The notes beneath the pieces were generated by a model, which saw only the letters and a program-made list of their open reading frames with translations, searched no databases and was not told where the DNA came from. From Nitrosopumilaceae archaeon (GTDB lineage Archaea > Thermoproteota > Nitrososphaeria > Nitrososphaerales > Nitrosopumilaceae): a stretch of DNA of 64,000 nucleotides. Below, piece by piece: positions 22,869 to 32,139 of the stretch (positions within the stretch are counted from its first letter, which is position 1; each line of letters opens with the position of its first letter). Location: assembly GCA_030041535.1 (NCBI GenBank), contig JASHNR010000061.1, forward strand, positions 1 to 64,000, in the 5' to 3' direction. Made by a program: the position numbers and the translations under genes.

Positions 22869-24041
22869 TTATGAAATTATTTTATTAGATATGAGATATT
22901 GAATTGAGTTTAGAAACGTTGCATCGTCTATCTTTCCCTCAAACCACCAATTAGCAGTATTTTTTAGCCAATAAGGAACTACATTTCCAGTGGATTCCTC
23001 ATTATTTGATGCTGTAGTGTTTTGTTGAGTCATATATTGTATCACATTATAAAAATCAGAATCACTTGCTTTTCCATTTGCCCACAGACCTACCACTCTT
23101 TTTGCCCACATGACACTAGTGGAATTGTGAGTAGATTCTTTGCTAGTTTGATTATCAAAAAGATAAAACCACGCTATGCCCGGTTCTGTTTTATTGATAA
23201 GAGTTCCTTCCAAAAGAACTGTATTGTTAAAAGAGCCAAATTTAGTATCATCCATGTTAACTGCCCTAAGAGTCACCTCACCTCTAGTTGTAAACTGTGG
23301 ATAATCGTAAATATTGAAAACTCTGATTGCAAATCTTCCATTTTCGGTATCATTTGGCAGCACATTTTTAGTGATTACCTCTCCTCCCTGTGCCTCCATT
23401 AGCTCAGAAGCAAACTGAGTTTGTAGAGGATTGATTATTTTATGATCAGGATCAGTATACGAATAGTCTACTGGTTGCTGTGGAGTCTTGTTACAAATCT
23501 CATGCCTCCAAGTACCAGGATACTTGATTGCATCAATCATTAATTGGCCATGAAGCAGTTCATGATATAGGATTACTTGGTTTTCCACCTGATGAACTGT
23601 GGGGTTCACATCTGTTTCATTTAACAAAATTTCCGGATTAAGTCTTAGCTCGTTGTTACATTGAAGCGTGACCTTGCCTGCTTCTGTTGTAACAAGACAG
23701 TTCCATGTATAGGTCCCTCCTGTAACTACATCCTGATGGGAATTATTTTCATCAAATTTAGCTAATTTAGTAGTGATTACAGATACTACAAAATTATTTG
23801 TATCATTAGCATTGCATGAAAAACTTATGATCAGTGGTCTTTCAAATGTCTGAATTACGTCTGTTACATCAGTCTTAGGAACAGTAGTCTTTTCAAGTTG
23901 AGCAAGCAATTGATTGAAAAGAGTTTGCTCTTGGATTGTTGGAGGCTCATAAGTTGCGTATACTGAGACAAAACTTGTAAAAAGCAGAGCAGTAATTGCC
24001 AGACATAGATTTTTCAAACTAGAAAATTCACTTTTTTGCAA
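22869..24041 (-). CDS. Secreted HEXXH-motif protein with C-terminal WW modules
   Basis: A 390-residue protein with an N-terminal signal sequence (hydrophobic residues about 11-28). A zinc-metallopeptidase HEXXH motif occurs at H160-E-L-L-H164, preceded by a helix (NQVILYHELLHGQLMIDAI) of the gluzincin or metzincin kind. A possible third ligand could be in the FASELMEAQGGE segment. The C-terminal part holds one degenerate (about 308-340) and one clear (about 356-390) copy of the WW-x2-G-x-IDD-x2-F module. Proteolysis is inferred only from the motif. The TTG start directly abuts the stop of the upstream gene, so the two are co-translated. Confidence 0.65.
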   Translation of the reverse strand: MQKSEFSSLKNLCLAITALLFTSFVSVYATYEPPTIQEQTLFNQLLAQLEKTTVPKTDVTDVIQTFERPLIISFSCNANDTNNFVVSVITTKLAKFDENNSHQDVVTGGTYTWNCLVTTEAGKVTLQCNNELRLNPEILLNETDVNPTVHQVENQVILYHELLHGQLMIDAIKYPGTWRHEICNKTPQQPVDYSYTDPDHKIINPLQTQFASELMEAQGGEVITKNVLPNDTENGRFAIRVFNIYDYPQFTTRGEVTLRAVNMDDTKFGSFNNTVLLEGTLINKTEPGIAWFYLFDNQTSKESTHNSTSVMWAKRVVGLWANGKASDSDFYNVIQYMTQQNTTASNNEESTGNVVPYWLKNTANWWFEGKIDDATFLNSIQYLISNKIIS

Positions 24042-25226
24042 TTAAGAATTAGGACTCTGCTGTATTTGATTCTTAAATTCATCCCATGCCGGCTTTGTGT
24101 TATTGTTATCATCAATCAGCCCCGTACTACAAAGATATGCCGCTGTATTATTCAAGAGAATACTGTTACTAAATGAAGTTTGTACGTTTGTGTTCAGGCC
24201 ACTATAACAAGTATCAAACGGTCTGTCATATTGCCTGTACCATGTCATAAACTCAAATTGTGATTCATTTTTCCTGTAAAAGTCAAACGCAGTCTTTACA
24301 AATTGTGCCTGATCTGCCTCTGTTCCGTTAACTGCTTTATCCGTGCTCCACCCAATCTCCATTAATGCAATGTTCTTCCCGCCTGCATAATCTATCATTT
24401 TCTGAAGATTTTGTCCCTCTTCGTCAGGACTCTGGGTTTGATAAAATTCCAGATCAACTGGAGCATAAGAATATGCTACAAAATCACCTTGATTGAGTTT
24501 TTTTACTATATCAGAATCAGAGTGGTTTATCAGGTCATTTAATGAAAACCAGTTTCCAAACTTGACATTGGGGTGTTTTGCCTTAAGATTGGCATAAATG
24601 GAATTGAAAAAGTCCACATATTTTGAAATGTCATTTGGATGATCTCTAAAATAAATGTCGACATCTCCGCCTATAATTACATAATCCACAATGTAGTATC
24701 TTGATAGAATTGCGTCAAGCGCACTTGCTGTCTGGTTTGCTAAATTTGCATCAAGATTTGGTTGTCCCAACCAATTTGGAAATGGTCCAAGCTGTTCGTT
24801 GTTTATTACAGAAAAGTAGAGTGTGACGTTGAGATGTTGTTCCCTATTTAGGCCCATGAGAATATCATAGGTTTGCCAATTGAAAGTTCCCTGTTGCGGT
24901 TCTATGATTGGCCACAACATGTAGACATTGCTTCGACCTATGCCAGTAGATGCAGCCTGGATGTATGCATTATGTACTTCATCAAAGGTCGGCCTTTCAG
25001 TTGGCGGCATGATGACTAGGCCAAGTTTTGGATTTGGTGTAACTTGAGCCTGAGATTGTGGTTGCACTTGAGGCTGCATAACAAGAAAGAATACTACGAC
25101 AGCAACTGCAACAGCTGCTCCACCTACGGTAATACCAAGTATTTTTTTCTTTGACTTGACGCTAGTGGTTTGTTTGCTCTCTTTACTTGGAGCATCTGCA
25201 GAATCACTAGTAGCTTTTTTCTTCAA
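24042..25226 (-). CDS. Membrane-anchored glycoside-hydrolase-like TIM-barrel protein
   Basis: A 394-residue protein with a charged N-terminus (Lys/Ser-rich, 1-28), one membrane helix (about 29-50), a proline/glutamine linker, and an extracellular domain resembling clan GH-A hydrolases: barrel strands VIMPPTERPTFDEV, YMLWPIIEPQQGTFNW, VTLYFSVI, YVIIGGDVDIYF and IALMEIGWST. The last contains the expected nucleophile glutamate. The strand that normally carries the acid/base Asn-Glu pair reads GGDVD instead. It could act on envelope glycans or be a non-catalytic binder. It is paired with the HEXXH protein downstream. Confidence 0.6.
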   Translation of the reverse strand: MKKKATSDSADAPSKESKQTTSVKSKKKILGITVGGAAVAVAVVVFFLVMQPQVQPQSQAQVTPNPKLGLVIMPPTERPTFDEVHNAYIQAASTGIGRSNVYMLWPIIEPQQGTFNWQTYDILMGLNREQHLNVTLYFSVINNEQLGPFPNWLGQPNLDANLANQTASALDAILSRYYIVDYVIIGGDVDIYFRDHPNDISKYVDFFNSIYANLKAKHPNVKFGNWFSLNDLINHSDSDIVKKLNQGDFVAYSYAPVDLEFYQTQSPDEEGQNLQKMIDYAGGKNIALMEIGWSTDKAVNGTEADQAQFVKTAFDFYRKNESQFEFMTWYRQYDRPFDTCYSGLNTNVQTSFSNSILLNNTAAYLCSTGLIDDNNNTKPAWDEFKNQIQQSPNS

Positions 25227-25281
25227 CGCTATTTCCAGTAAATAATGATACTAAAAGAGTTTTGATTGGAGAGCAGTGGAT

Positions 25282-27939
25282 CTATCCAGATGTGCATCCG
25301 CTATATCCACATTCAATGCATATGTTGCAACCTTCTGCGAACACAAGTGCATTTTTACATGTTGGACATAACATCTCTTCAATTTGTTCAGCCGTAAGTT
25401 TTGGTGGCAATTGCATAATTCCATTTTCTGGAATCTTGATCTGAAGTGCTCGCTCCACTTGGACTCTCAGATAAGCGTTTGTGATATTCTTTGAAATGTA
25501 ATCAGTTACATACGTGCTTGGAGTAACTTGGAATGTCTTTTGTACATCATCGCCTGTAATGTGAAGTACCTGTTCATGTCTTGAGCCATCTCGATATACA
25601 GTAATTCCCTTTAGTCCTAGTTCATGTGCTAACAGATATGCCGCCTTTACATCATCAGATGATACATCGTTTGGCATATTGATTGTCTTTGCTATGGCAT
25701 TTCCTATCCATCTTTGCCATACACCCTGTGCCATCAGATGATCTGTCCAGTGAATGTCCATTGCTGTAACAAAGATTTTCTGCATCCATTCTGGAATCTC
25801 TGGGATTCCTTTTACTGAGCCATAGTTATTTGCAATCTTTTCCAGTAACTGATCACTGTATAGACCATGTTCCTTGAGAACTGCTTCAAATATCTTGTTT
25901 GTATAGAAGAATCTTCCTACGGTTACTCGCTTCTCAAATACAAGTGCAAACATTGGTTCCATTCCGTTGGAGCAATCTGCAATCATGGACAAGGTTCCAG
26001 TGGGTGCCACTGTAGTAGTGAGAACATTTCTGATTCCATTCTTTTGGATCTTTGCTATTAAGGCATCCCAGTCATAGGTACGAGTATTCTTGGGTTTTTC
26101 ATAATAACCTGCCACTGGAATCTTCCCTTCTGGATATTCTGTTTTTGAACACAGTGGAAATGGTCCTCGTGTTTTTGCAAGTGCGATGCTTTCTTCTGTG
26201 GAATAGTAGGTTAATGCCTCTGCTAGTTTTTCCTGGAATTCATATCCTTCTTGTGAATTGTATGGGATCCTTAGTTTGAATAACAGGTCGGCAACTCCCA
26301 TTACTCCAAGCCCTATTCTTCTAGAGTCCTTAGATGCCTGATCTATTTCTGGAATTGGATAGTTGTTGACATCAATTATATTGTCTAGGAATCTGGTTGT
26401 TTTTCTAATTGCTTCTTCATATCTTTGCCAGTCAAATTCGTATTGTCCATCTGCCTTTCTCTTCACAAAGTTAGCCAGATTAATTGATCCCAGATTACAG
26501 GATTCGTAAGGATACAAGCTTTGTTCCCCACAAGGATTTGTTGCACGTAGCGGTGCGCCGCGAGCCTTTGCAAATACGTTGTACTTGTTGATTATATCAA
26601 AGAAGATCAATCCAGGTTCCGCACTCTTCCATGCAGATAGTGCTATCAGATCAATAATATGATGTGCGTTTACTTCTCTGACTGGCGACATGTCCAGAGG
26701 ACTTCGTAGTGTGTATTTGCCATCTTGTGAATTTATCAATGCTTCCCAAAAGTCTTCCCAGACTCCTACACTTACATTAAAGTTCTCTAGTACGCCTGGT
26801 TTTGTTTTAGCAGTAATGAATTTCTCAATATCTGGATGCCATGACTCTATTATTCCCATGTTTGCACCCCTTCGTTTTCCTCCCTGCTTGACCACTTCTG
26901 TAACAGTGTTAATTATATTCATGAAAGAGACTGGGCCTGATGCAACTCCCGATGTTGATGCAACCATGTCTCCTTCTGGCCTCAAGTCAGAATAATTGAT
27001 ACCAACACCACCGCCTGATTTGAATATCAAAGCGGCGTCAGAAGATGATTTCATTATCTTTTCCATATCATCAGGCATTCCAAGCACAAAACAGGCAGAA
27101 AGTTGTCCAAGTCGTGCTCCTGCATTCATCATCGTAGGAGAATTTGGCAGAAAGTCTTGAGAAGCCATCATTTCACAGTATTCGTCGATTCTTTCCGCAT
27201 GTTGTTCAAACTTGTTTGCTGCCAGCATTGTAAGAAATTCTTTGATGTTAACCTTCATCTGGCCCCGTTTGGCAAGGTCAATGTAATGATGTATTAGTGA
27301 CCTAAAGTGATATTTGTTGAGATAGTATTTTCCTATTTTGAATTTGCAGTTAAAGTCATCCAGCTTGTCTAGATATTTTGCTGCTTCCTCTGTATTCTGC
27401 GTATTACCTTTCTCCACACTAAAGACAGATGGATCTTTTAGAACATCTGAGATTCCAACAAGTGTTGCAACTCTTTCAAACATCTCGCCGGGGCTCTCAA
27501 TTATCTGGCCCTTGTTGTTTCTGAGTAGATATCTAGAGGCAAGGACTCTAAGGCAATTAAGATCAAATTTCTTGGCAACAGAATCAAGAGTAGTGGATTC
27601 AAGTACCTTTGATTTCTCTTCACGTACTTTTCTGCGTTCATGTCTATACAATATGTACGCTTTAGCGATCTCCCCTAATCCTTCATCAATTAAGGTTGAT
27701 TCTACCATATCTTGAACATCTTCTACGCTTGGTAATGCTGAAGATGAATAACCATGAGTCACAAGTTTTTCCATAACACGATTTGCTAGTTTATCGGCTG
27801 ATCCATGATCTGGCCTACCACAAGCTACCAGTGCTTTATAGATTGCGTTTGAAATTTTATCCTTCTGGAATGAAGATACGCGACCATCACGTTTCTTTAC
27901 ATCGATGATCGAATTCTCTATTTGTGAAAAATCTGTCAT
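25282..27939 (-). CDS. nrdJ: Adenosylcobalamin-dependent (class II) ribonucleotide reductase
   Basis: Reduces ribonucleotides to deoxyribonucleotides using coenzyme B12 instead of an iron-tyrosyl radical. The 885 residues contain an N-terminal ATP-cone (about 12-105), the barrel with SACFVLGM, GGGVGINYSDLRPEG, NPCGEQSLYPYESCNLGSINLANF (active-site cysteines), the VAPTGTLSMIADCS segment and a C-terminal C-rich zinc-binding tail with CPTC and CIEC that re-reduces the active site. The cobalamin operon at 558-4782 makes its cofactor. A minus-strand CTTTATTTAAC near 27977 is a plausible TATA box. Confidence 0.95.
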   Translation of the reverse strand: MTDFSQIENSIIDVKKRDGRVSSFQKDKISNAIYKALVACGRPDHGSADKLANRVMEKLVTHGYSSSALPSVEDVQDMVESTLIDEGLGEIAKAYILYRHERRKVREEKSKVLESTTLDSVAKKFDLNCLRVLASRYLLRNNKGQIIESPGEMFERVATLVGISDVLKDPSVFSVEKGNTQNTEEAAKYLDKLDDFNCKFKIGKYYLNKYHFRSLIHHYIDLAKRGQMKVNIKEFLTMLAANKFEQHAERIDEYCEMMASQDFLPNSPTMMNAGARLGQLSACFVLGMPDDMEKIMKSSSDAALIFKSGGGVGINYSDLRPEGDMVASTSGVASGPVSFMNIINTVTEVVKQGGKRRGANMGIIESWHPDIEKFITAKTKPGVLENFNVSVGVWEDFWEALINSQDGKYTLRSPLDMSPVREVNAHHIIDLIALSAWKSAEPGLIFFDIINKYNVFAKARGAPLRATNPCGEQSLYPYESCNLGSINLANFVKRKADGQYEFDWQRYEEAIRKTTRFLDNIIDVNNYPIPEIDQASKDSRRIGLGVMGVADLLFKLRIPYNSQEGYEFQEKLAEALTYYSTEESIALAKTRGPFPLCSKTEYPEGKIPVAGYYEKPKNTRTYDWDALIAKIQKNGIRNVLTTTVAPTGTLSMIADCSNGMEPMFALVFEKRVTVGRFFYTNKIFEAVLKEHGLYSDQLLEKIANNYGSVKGIPEIPEWMQKIFVTAMDIHWTDHLMAQGVWQRWIGNAIAKTINMPNDVSSDDVKAAYLLAHELGLKGITVYRDGSRHEQVLHITGDDVQKTFQVTPSTYVTDYISKNITNAYLRVQVERALQIKIPENGIMQLPPKLTAEQIEEMLCPTCKNALVFAEGCNICIECGYSGCTSG

Positions 27940-28099
27940 TTTACACTCCCCGTACCAGTATCAAACGAGAGTTAAATAAAGTCTGCGGCAAAATTTTTTT
28001 TCTCATTGCTGAGCTTTGCATCAATTTTGTTGACACCATTATGATTTTCATAGTAATAGATCGCCATACGTCAATATAATCGTAAAAGAATTCTGTGAA

Positions 28100-28115
28100 A
28101 ATTTGTGAACAAATT
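28100..28115. promoter_or_regulatory. 16-bp perfect dyad between the HTH/NrdD-like gene and nrdJ
   Basis: AATTTGT-GA-ACAAATT is an exact inverted repeat in the 216-bp intergenic region, about 160 bp upstream of the nrdJ start. No T-run follows on the minus strand, so it does not look like a terminator. It is a candidate operator for the neighbouring winged-helix protein. The rest of the gap is AT-rich with no ORF I could support. Confidence 0.35.
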
Positions 28116-28155
28116 CAATAATATTTTCTAATTTTTTTATTCTGGGAAGTGTCTG

Positions 28156-30309
28156 CTACGCTAGGATGTAAGGCGACTTGCAGACAGGGCATTTTTCTGC
28201 AATCGTTTCTTCTTTGAGTCCGCAATTGCTACAAATAGGCACCTTCTTGATCGGCCTAAACGAACCTAATAGCTCTCCAGCTTTTTCTATAGCCCTCTTG
28301 ATTCCTGAGGAATCCATTGCGTCTGGAATCTTGAGTTGGACTAGTACTCCGCCGTTAAGCATCTTTGAAAGATGGTTAGATTCGACTATCTTTTCACTCT
28401 TAGGAGTCATTCCATCAATTTCGGAGGCGTTAATAGTAATTCCTTCTGAATAGGATTCACCTTCTACGTGAGGATGAATCGACATTTTACCGTACTTTTC
28501 ACCATCCAATGAAGAAAATCGAGCAGATGCATCACTTTCAGTTATAGAAATTGTAACATTGTCACCCATTTCTTTTCCTTTCTTGGCTGCCACTTCAATA
28601 GCAGTAGCTATAACTTTTGCCAAGATTTCCTGTCCAGCCTTGTTATTTTCATAACCGAGTATTCCATAAACTGCTTCCTTGAGTCCTAGCAAATTAACAA
28701 CTAATGTAACTGAACCCTTTTGCATATACTGCGTATTATTTGCAAGGATCGGGTTGAGTCCTCTACGAGTAAGATCTGATATCTCCTTTTTTCGTATAGA
28801 CATTGCTGCTAGAGCAGGTTTCATTAACAATGCCAGCCTTGCCCTAAAATAGGTTTCATCTTTGTTTGATTCAAATGCAAGTCGCGGCATATTGATCGAC
28901 AAAGATTGTAAGTTAATTGAGGTAACCGAAGTGTTCTTTGTATCTCCCTTAAAGAGACCTTTGCTTGATGTCAATCCCTTTGAGAACATTACACGCCCTC
29001 CTAGTGCAATAATGTCAGACAGAATATCGGAAAACTCGTTAATCTTTCCTTTTTCATAATCTATTATGATGCCTATTGATGGCAAAGGTGTAGATTTTAC
29101 ATATTTTTTATAGGCAGCAAGAATAGAGTCAATAAGCTTTGGTTCTGTGCCTATTGAAATTCTGAACGATGCGAGTGCTTCATTCTTTCCATATTTAGGC
29201 GCAGTTGATATTTTGGCAAAAGAATTTGCAATTTTTTCTTCAATTTCTGATATATTTTTTGAATATTTTTGTAATAATCCTACCAGTCCGTCAATAACAA
29301 CTTCCTGAGAGGCCTCTTTGATAAGAAGTGACGTTATAATTGAAAGAGAAGTAGACAGATCATCAAGAGAGGTTGGAGCAGACGTTCTTGTTACTCCCAA
29401 GAATTTGCCTCGTAGGTCAATGCCGTCTTCTATCAACTCCTTGATGTTTACAAATATGGTATCAGGAAGAAGTGACCACAAACCAGCGTTTGTAATATGA
29501 ATATCGCCTGAAAGATGAGAATCAGCAACATCCTTGGGCAGTGTGTTCAATACCAGATATTCCCCGAAAACAGTTTGACCTGTTTTAAATAGCATACCTT
29601 CTACCCCGTTATGGATACCGTCCACATTAGTCAACAATTCATGTATATCATATCCAGGAAGACCAAATCGTGTCAGTTTGTGCCTATAGTCCTCATGGCC
29701 TTGCTCCAAAAGCACAGAATTGACCATTTCACGTATTAATGAAGAGGTAAGATAGGATGTCTGGAATTTGTATATGCGGTTTTCAACCTCTTCTGTTATC
29801 TTTTGTGCAAGTTCAAGAGGCAGACTTCCTTCTCGAACAAGAGACTGGATTATTTTATGAGAGTTGAATTCCTCTATAGATTCATGCGATGTACGTACGT
29901 ACATCTTGCCGCTCTCAATAATTGAGCGTTCCTCGATCTGCCTGGCAAGACTTAGTACTAATTTGCCCAAATTTGTAATGGTATATCGTCTCTCAGACTT
30001 GTTCAAGGCCACAAGAGACTGGCGTAATAATTTTCGAAGATGATATGCAAACTTGCCGCTTTCTTTCTTTGATTTGAATCCAGCAAGCGACTTTAGTTCG
30101 GAATATGTGAGTGGGCCTTTTGAGTTTAAGATTCTTAAAATATCTATTCTGTTAGGACTTGCCATGACAGAAAAGATCATTCTTACTCGCTTAGATGCAG
30201 ACTGTAAAATGCCTCCTCGCTTTTGATCACCAAAGTCTTCACTCAGTTCCATACCAAAGTCTACTTGATGTCGGTAAATAAGATTTGTGACAGTTTGATC
30301 GATACGCAA
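28156..30309 (-). CDS. Winged-helix / ATP-cone / NrdD-like protein without catalytic residues
   Basis: A 717-residue fusion. Residues about 38-125 form an ArsR-type winged helix (SPNRIDILRILNSKGPLTYSELKSL). About 135-215 is an ATP-cone nucleotide sensor (VRTSHESIEEFNSHKIIQSLV, then LTSSLIREMVNSVLLEQG). The body follows class III reductase NrdD (GDIHITNAGLW, SLSINMPRLAF, GSVTLVVNLLGLKEAVYG) and ends in a zinc ribbon (C693, C696, C707, C710). Those are the only four cysteines: no active-site cysteine, and the protein stops where the glycyl-radical loop should begin. I infer a nucleotide-responsive regulator. The frame opens at a TTG; an ATG at 30252 is also possible. Confidence 0.8.
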   Translation of the reverse strand: MRIDQTVTNLIYRHQVDFGMELSEDFGDQKRGGILQSASKRVRMIFSVMASPNRIDILRILNSKGPLTYSELKSLAGFKSKKESGKFAYHLRKLLRQSLVALNKSERRYTITNLGKLVLSLARQIEERSIIESGKMYVRTSHESIEEFNSHKIIQSLVREGSLPLELAQKITEEVENRIYKFQTSYLTSSLIREMVNSVLLEQGHEDYRHKLTRFGLPGYDIHELLTNVDGIHNGVEGMLFKTGQTVFGEYLVLNTLPKDVADSHLSGDIHITNAGLWSLLPDTIFVNIKELIEDGIDLRGKFLGVTRTSAPTSLDDLSTSLSIITSLLIKEASQEVVIDGLVGLLQKYSKNISEIEEKIANSFAKISTAPKYGKNEALASFRISIGTEPKLIDSILAAYKKYVKSTPLPSIGIIIDYEKGKINEFSDILSDIIALGGRVMFSKGLTSSKGLFKGDTKNTSVTSINLQSLSINMPRLAFESNKDETYFRARLALLMKPALAAMSIRKKEISDLTRRGLNPILANNTQYMQKGSVTLVVNLLGLKEAVYGILGYENNKAGQEILAKVIATAIEVAAKKGKEMGDNVTISITESDASARFSSLDGEKYGKMSIHPHVEGESYSEGITINASEIDGMTPKSEKIVESNHLSKMLNGGVLVQLKIPDAMDSSGIKRAIEKAGELLGSFRPIKKVPICSNCGLKEETIAEKCPVCKSPYILA

Positions 30310-30319
30310 ACTTTTTAGA

Positions 30320-30481
30320 TCAGTTCTTTTGTACGTCTACAGTAAATTCTGACGATGACAGCGTTTGACCGCAGGATGGGCATTTGCTGTTGTATGGTCG
30401 CATTACATCTTTGATCGATTTTAACATCCTCATGTTAGCTATTTTAGATCCACATTTGTCACATACAACATCGACTGACAT
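30320..30481 (-). CDS. 53-residue zinc-ribbon protein
   Basis: A short ORF starting with ATG at 30481. It encodes two CxxC knuckles (CDKC near residue 7 and CPSC near residue 36) separated by a basic helix (RMLKSIKDVMRPY), a complete C4 zinc ribbon. The stop lies 10 bp before the start of the HTH/NrdD-like gene in the same orientation, so the two probably share a transcript. Size and fold suggest a DNA- or protein-binding partner, but the function is unknown. It is easily missed because of its length. Confidence 0.7.
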   Translation of the reverse strand: MSVDVVCDKCGSKIANMRMLKSIKDVMRPYNSKCPSCGQTLSSSEFTVDVQKN

Positions 30482-30552
30482 TAAAAAGAGATCTCAGATA
30501 ATGTTATAAAAGAAATGTCCTAGTTTTTTTTAATTAACTCGGTAAAATTGAT

Positions 30553-30918
30553 TTACTGTTTTTCAATGATCATTCCGTGTTCATCATATCCGGTGATCTT
30601 TACTTTTGTACTCAAAGGCAGATCTGCTGGAGATTTGATGTTTGCCATAAAGCCGGAAATTCGCAATTCAAAATTATTCACATTCATAACAACCCAGGCA
30701 TATGGAACAGCCTTCTCAAAACCTTCTGGTGGGACAGTTATTATGGTATAGGTAGCTACTGTGCCCTCACCATCAATTACTATATTCTCAAATCCCTTGT
30801 TTCCACAATTTTGGCAAAAATATGTAGTGACCAGATGAGGATGTCCACATTTGGTGCATTTTCTCGCTAGTATCTTTCCTATCTTTGCGTTATTGATAAA
30901 TTCCTCTTTAGATAGCAA
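30553..30918 (-). CDS. DUF35 OB-fold/zinc-ribbon protein
   Basis: A 121-residue acyl-CoA-associated protein with an N-terminal helix, a rubredoxin-like zinc ribbon (CTKC and CQNC at about residues 18-36) and a C-terminal OB-fold (GTVATYTIITVPPEGF onward). In archaea DUF35 proteins form a scaffold that channels acetoacetyl-CoA between thiolase and HMG-CoA synthase. Here the thiolase gene lies 2 bp upstream, so a thiolase-DUF35 complex is very likely. No HMG-CoA synthase gene is in the window. Confidence 0.9.
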   Translation of the reverse strand: MLSKEEFINNAKIGKILARKCTKCGHPHLVTTYFCQNCGNKGFENIVIDGEGTVATYTIITVPPEGFEKAVPYAWVVMNVNNFELRISGFMANIKSPADLPLSTKVKITGYDEHGMIIEKQ

Positions 30919-30920
30919 AA

Positions 30921-32075
30921 TTATACACTTTTGAAAATATGAACTGCGCAGCTTGCGCCAGTTGCACCAAAGTTGTGTGTTAGCCCGATTTTTGCATCTT
31001 TGACAGTTCTTTCTCCTGCCTTTCCTGTTAATTGATCAAAGACTTCAGCTACCTGTCCTATTCCGGTTGCCCCTATTGGATGTCCCTTTGACTTTAGACC
31101 ACCTGATGGATTTATAGAAATATCTGCATTGAGTTTTGTTCTTCCTTCTCGTACTGCTTGTGCAGCCTGTCCCTTTTCGAAGAATCCGAGATCTTCAATG
31201 TCAACTAGTTCGGCAATTGTGAAACAATCATGGACTTCAGCAAAATCTACATCTTTTGGAGTAATTCCAGCCATCTTGTATGCAGCTTGAGCTGCAATCT
31301 TGGTACTTGGAATTGTGGTAATATGCTCTCTTCCTTGCAGTGCAGCAGGTGAGCCACCCCTTCCTGATCCAATTACTTCAATGTAATTTTTTGAATGAGT
31401 CTTTGCAAATTTTTCACTACATAAAATTACTGCACTTGCTCCATCGGAAAATGGACAGCAGTCATATAGCTTCAGCGGGCTTGCGACTACTGCAGATTTC
31501 AATACATCATCGATAGTAATTTTTTTGCGAAGATGTGCTTTTGGATTGAGTAAACCATTATCATGGTTTTTTACTGCAACCATTGCAAGATCTTCTTCAG
31601 TTGCTTTGAACTCTGCAAGATATGCTCTTGCCATAGATGCAAACAATCCCGGAAATGATGCGCCGTCACCTCCTTCATAAAAGAAATCAGAACAATAAGA
31701 AAAGTATGTAGTAGTCCATTCAGTACCAGTGTGAGTTACTTTTTCAATACCGGTTGCTAAAACTACATCATAAAATCCTGCAGCTACATTTGCATATGCT
31801 TCTCGGAATGATACTGAACCGCTTCCACATGCAGACTCGATTGATAGTGATGGAACTTCTGGGATGCCGAGGTTGCTCATTATTACTGGACCCAAGTGAA
31901 CTTGCTTGTCTGCGATACCAAATACATTTGATATGTATCCAGCCTGGATTTGCTTTGGTCCTATCCCGGCACTCTCTATTGCTTCTACAGATGCTTGAAG
32001 TGCAATGTCGGTAATACTGTCTTGCAGCTTGCCATATTTTGTGCTGCCAGCACCAATAACACAGACCTTTTCCAC
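30921..32075 (-). CDS. Thiolase (acetyl-CoA C-acetyltransferase, SCP-x type)
   Basis: A 384-residue thiolase-like enzyme. The nucleophilic cysteine is in SIESACGSGSVSF (about residue 83), with further active-site segments EVHDCFTIAE, SGGLKSKGHPIGATG and THNFGATGASC. It condenses two acetyl-CoA, or splits acetoacetyl-CoA. In this phylum that step serves the mevalonate pathway and the last step of the 3-hydroxypropionate/4-hydroxybutyrate cycle. It is paired with DUF35, separated by 2 bp. The substrate is inferred from family and partner. Confidence 0.88.
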   Translation of the reverse strand: MEKVCVIGAGSTKYGKLQDSITDIALQASVEAIESAGIGPKQIQAGYISNVFGIADKQVHLGPVIMSNLGIPEVPSLSIESACGSGSVSFREAYANVAAGFYDVVLATGIEKVTHTGTEWTTTYFSYCSDFFYEGGDGASFPGLFASMARAYLAEFKATEEDLAMVAVKNHDNGLLNPKAHLRKKITIDDVLKSAVVASPLKLYDCCPFSDGASAVILCSEKFAKTHSKNYIEVIGSGRGGSPAALQGREHITTIPSTKIAAQAAYKMAGITPKDVDFAEVHDCFTIAELVDIEDLGFFEKGQAAQAVREGRTKLNADISINPSGGLKSKGHPIGATGIGQVAEVFDQLTGKAGERTVKDAKIGLTHNFGATGASCAVHIFKSV

Positions 32076-32139
32076 AAATCTCGCTGACTAGATTCCATAT
32101 AAAAATTCTTCATTACTATTCTTTAATTAGTCAGATCAG

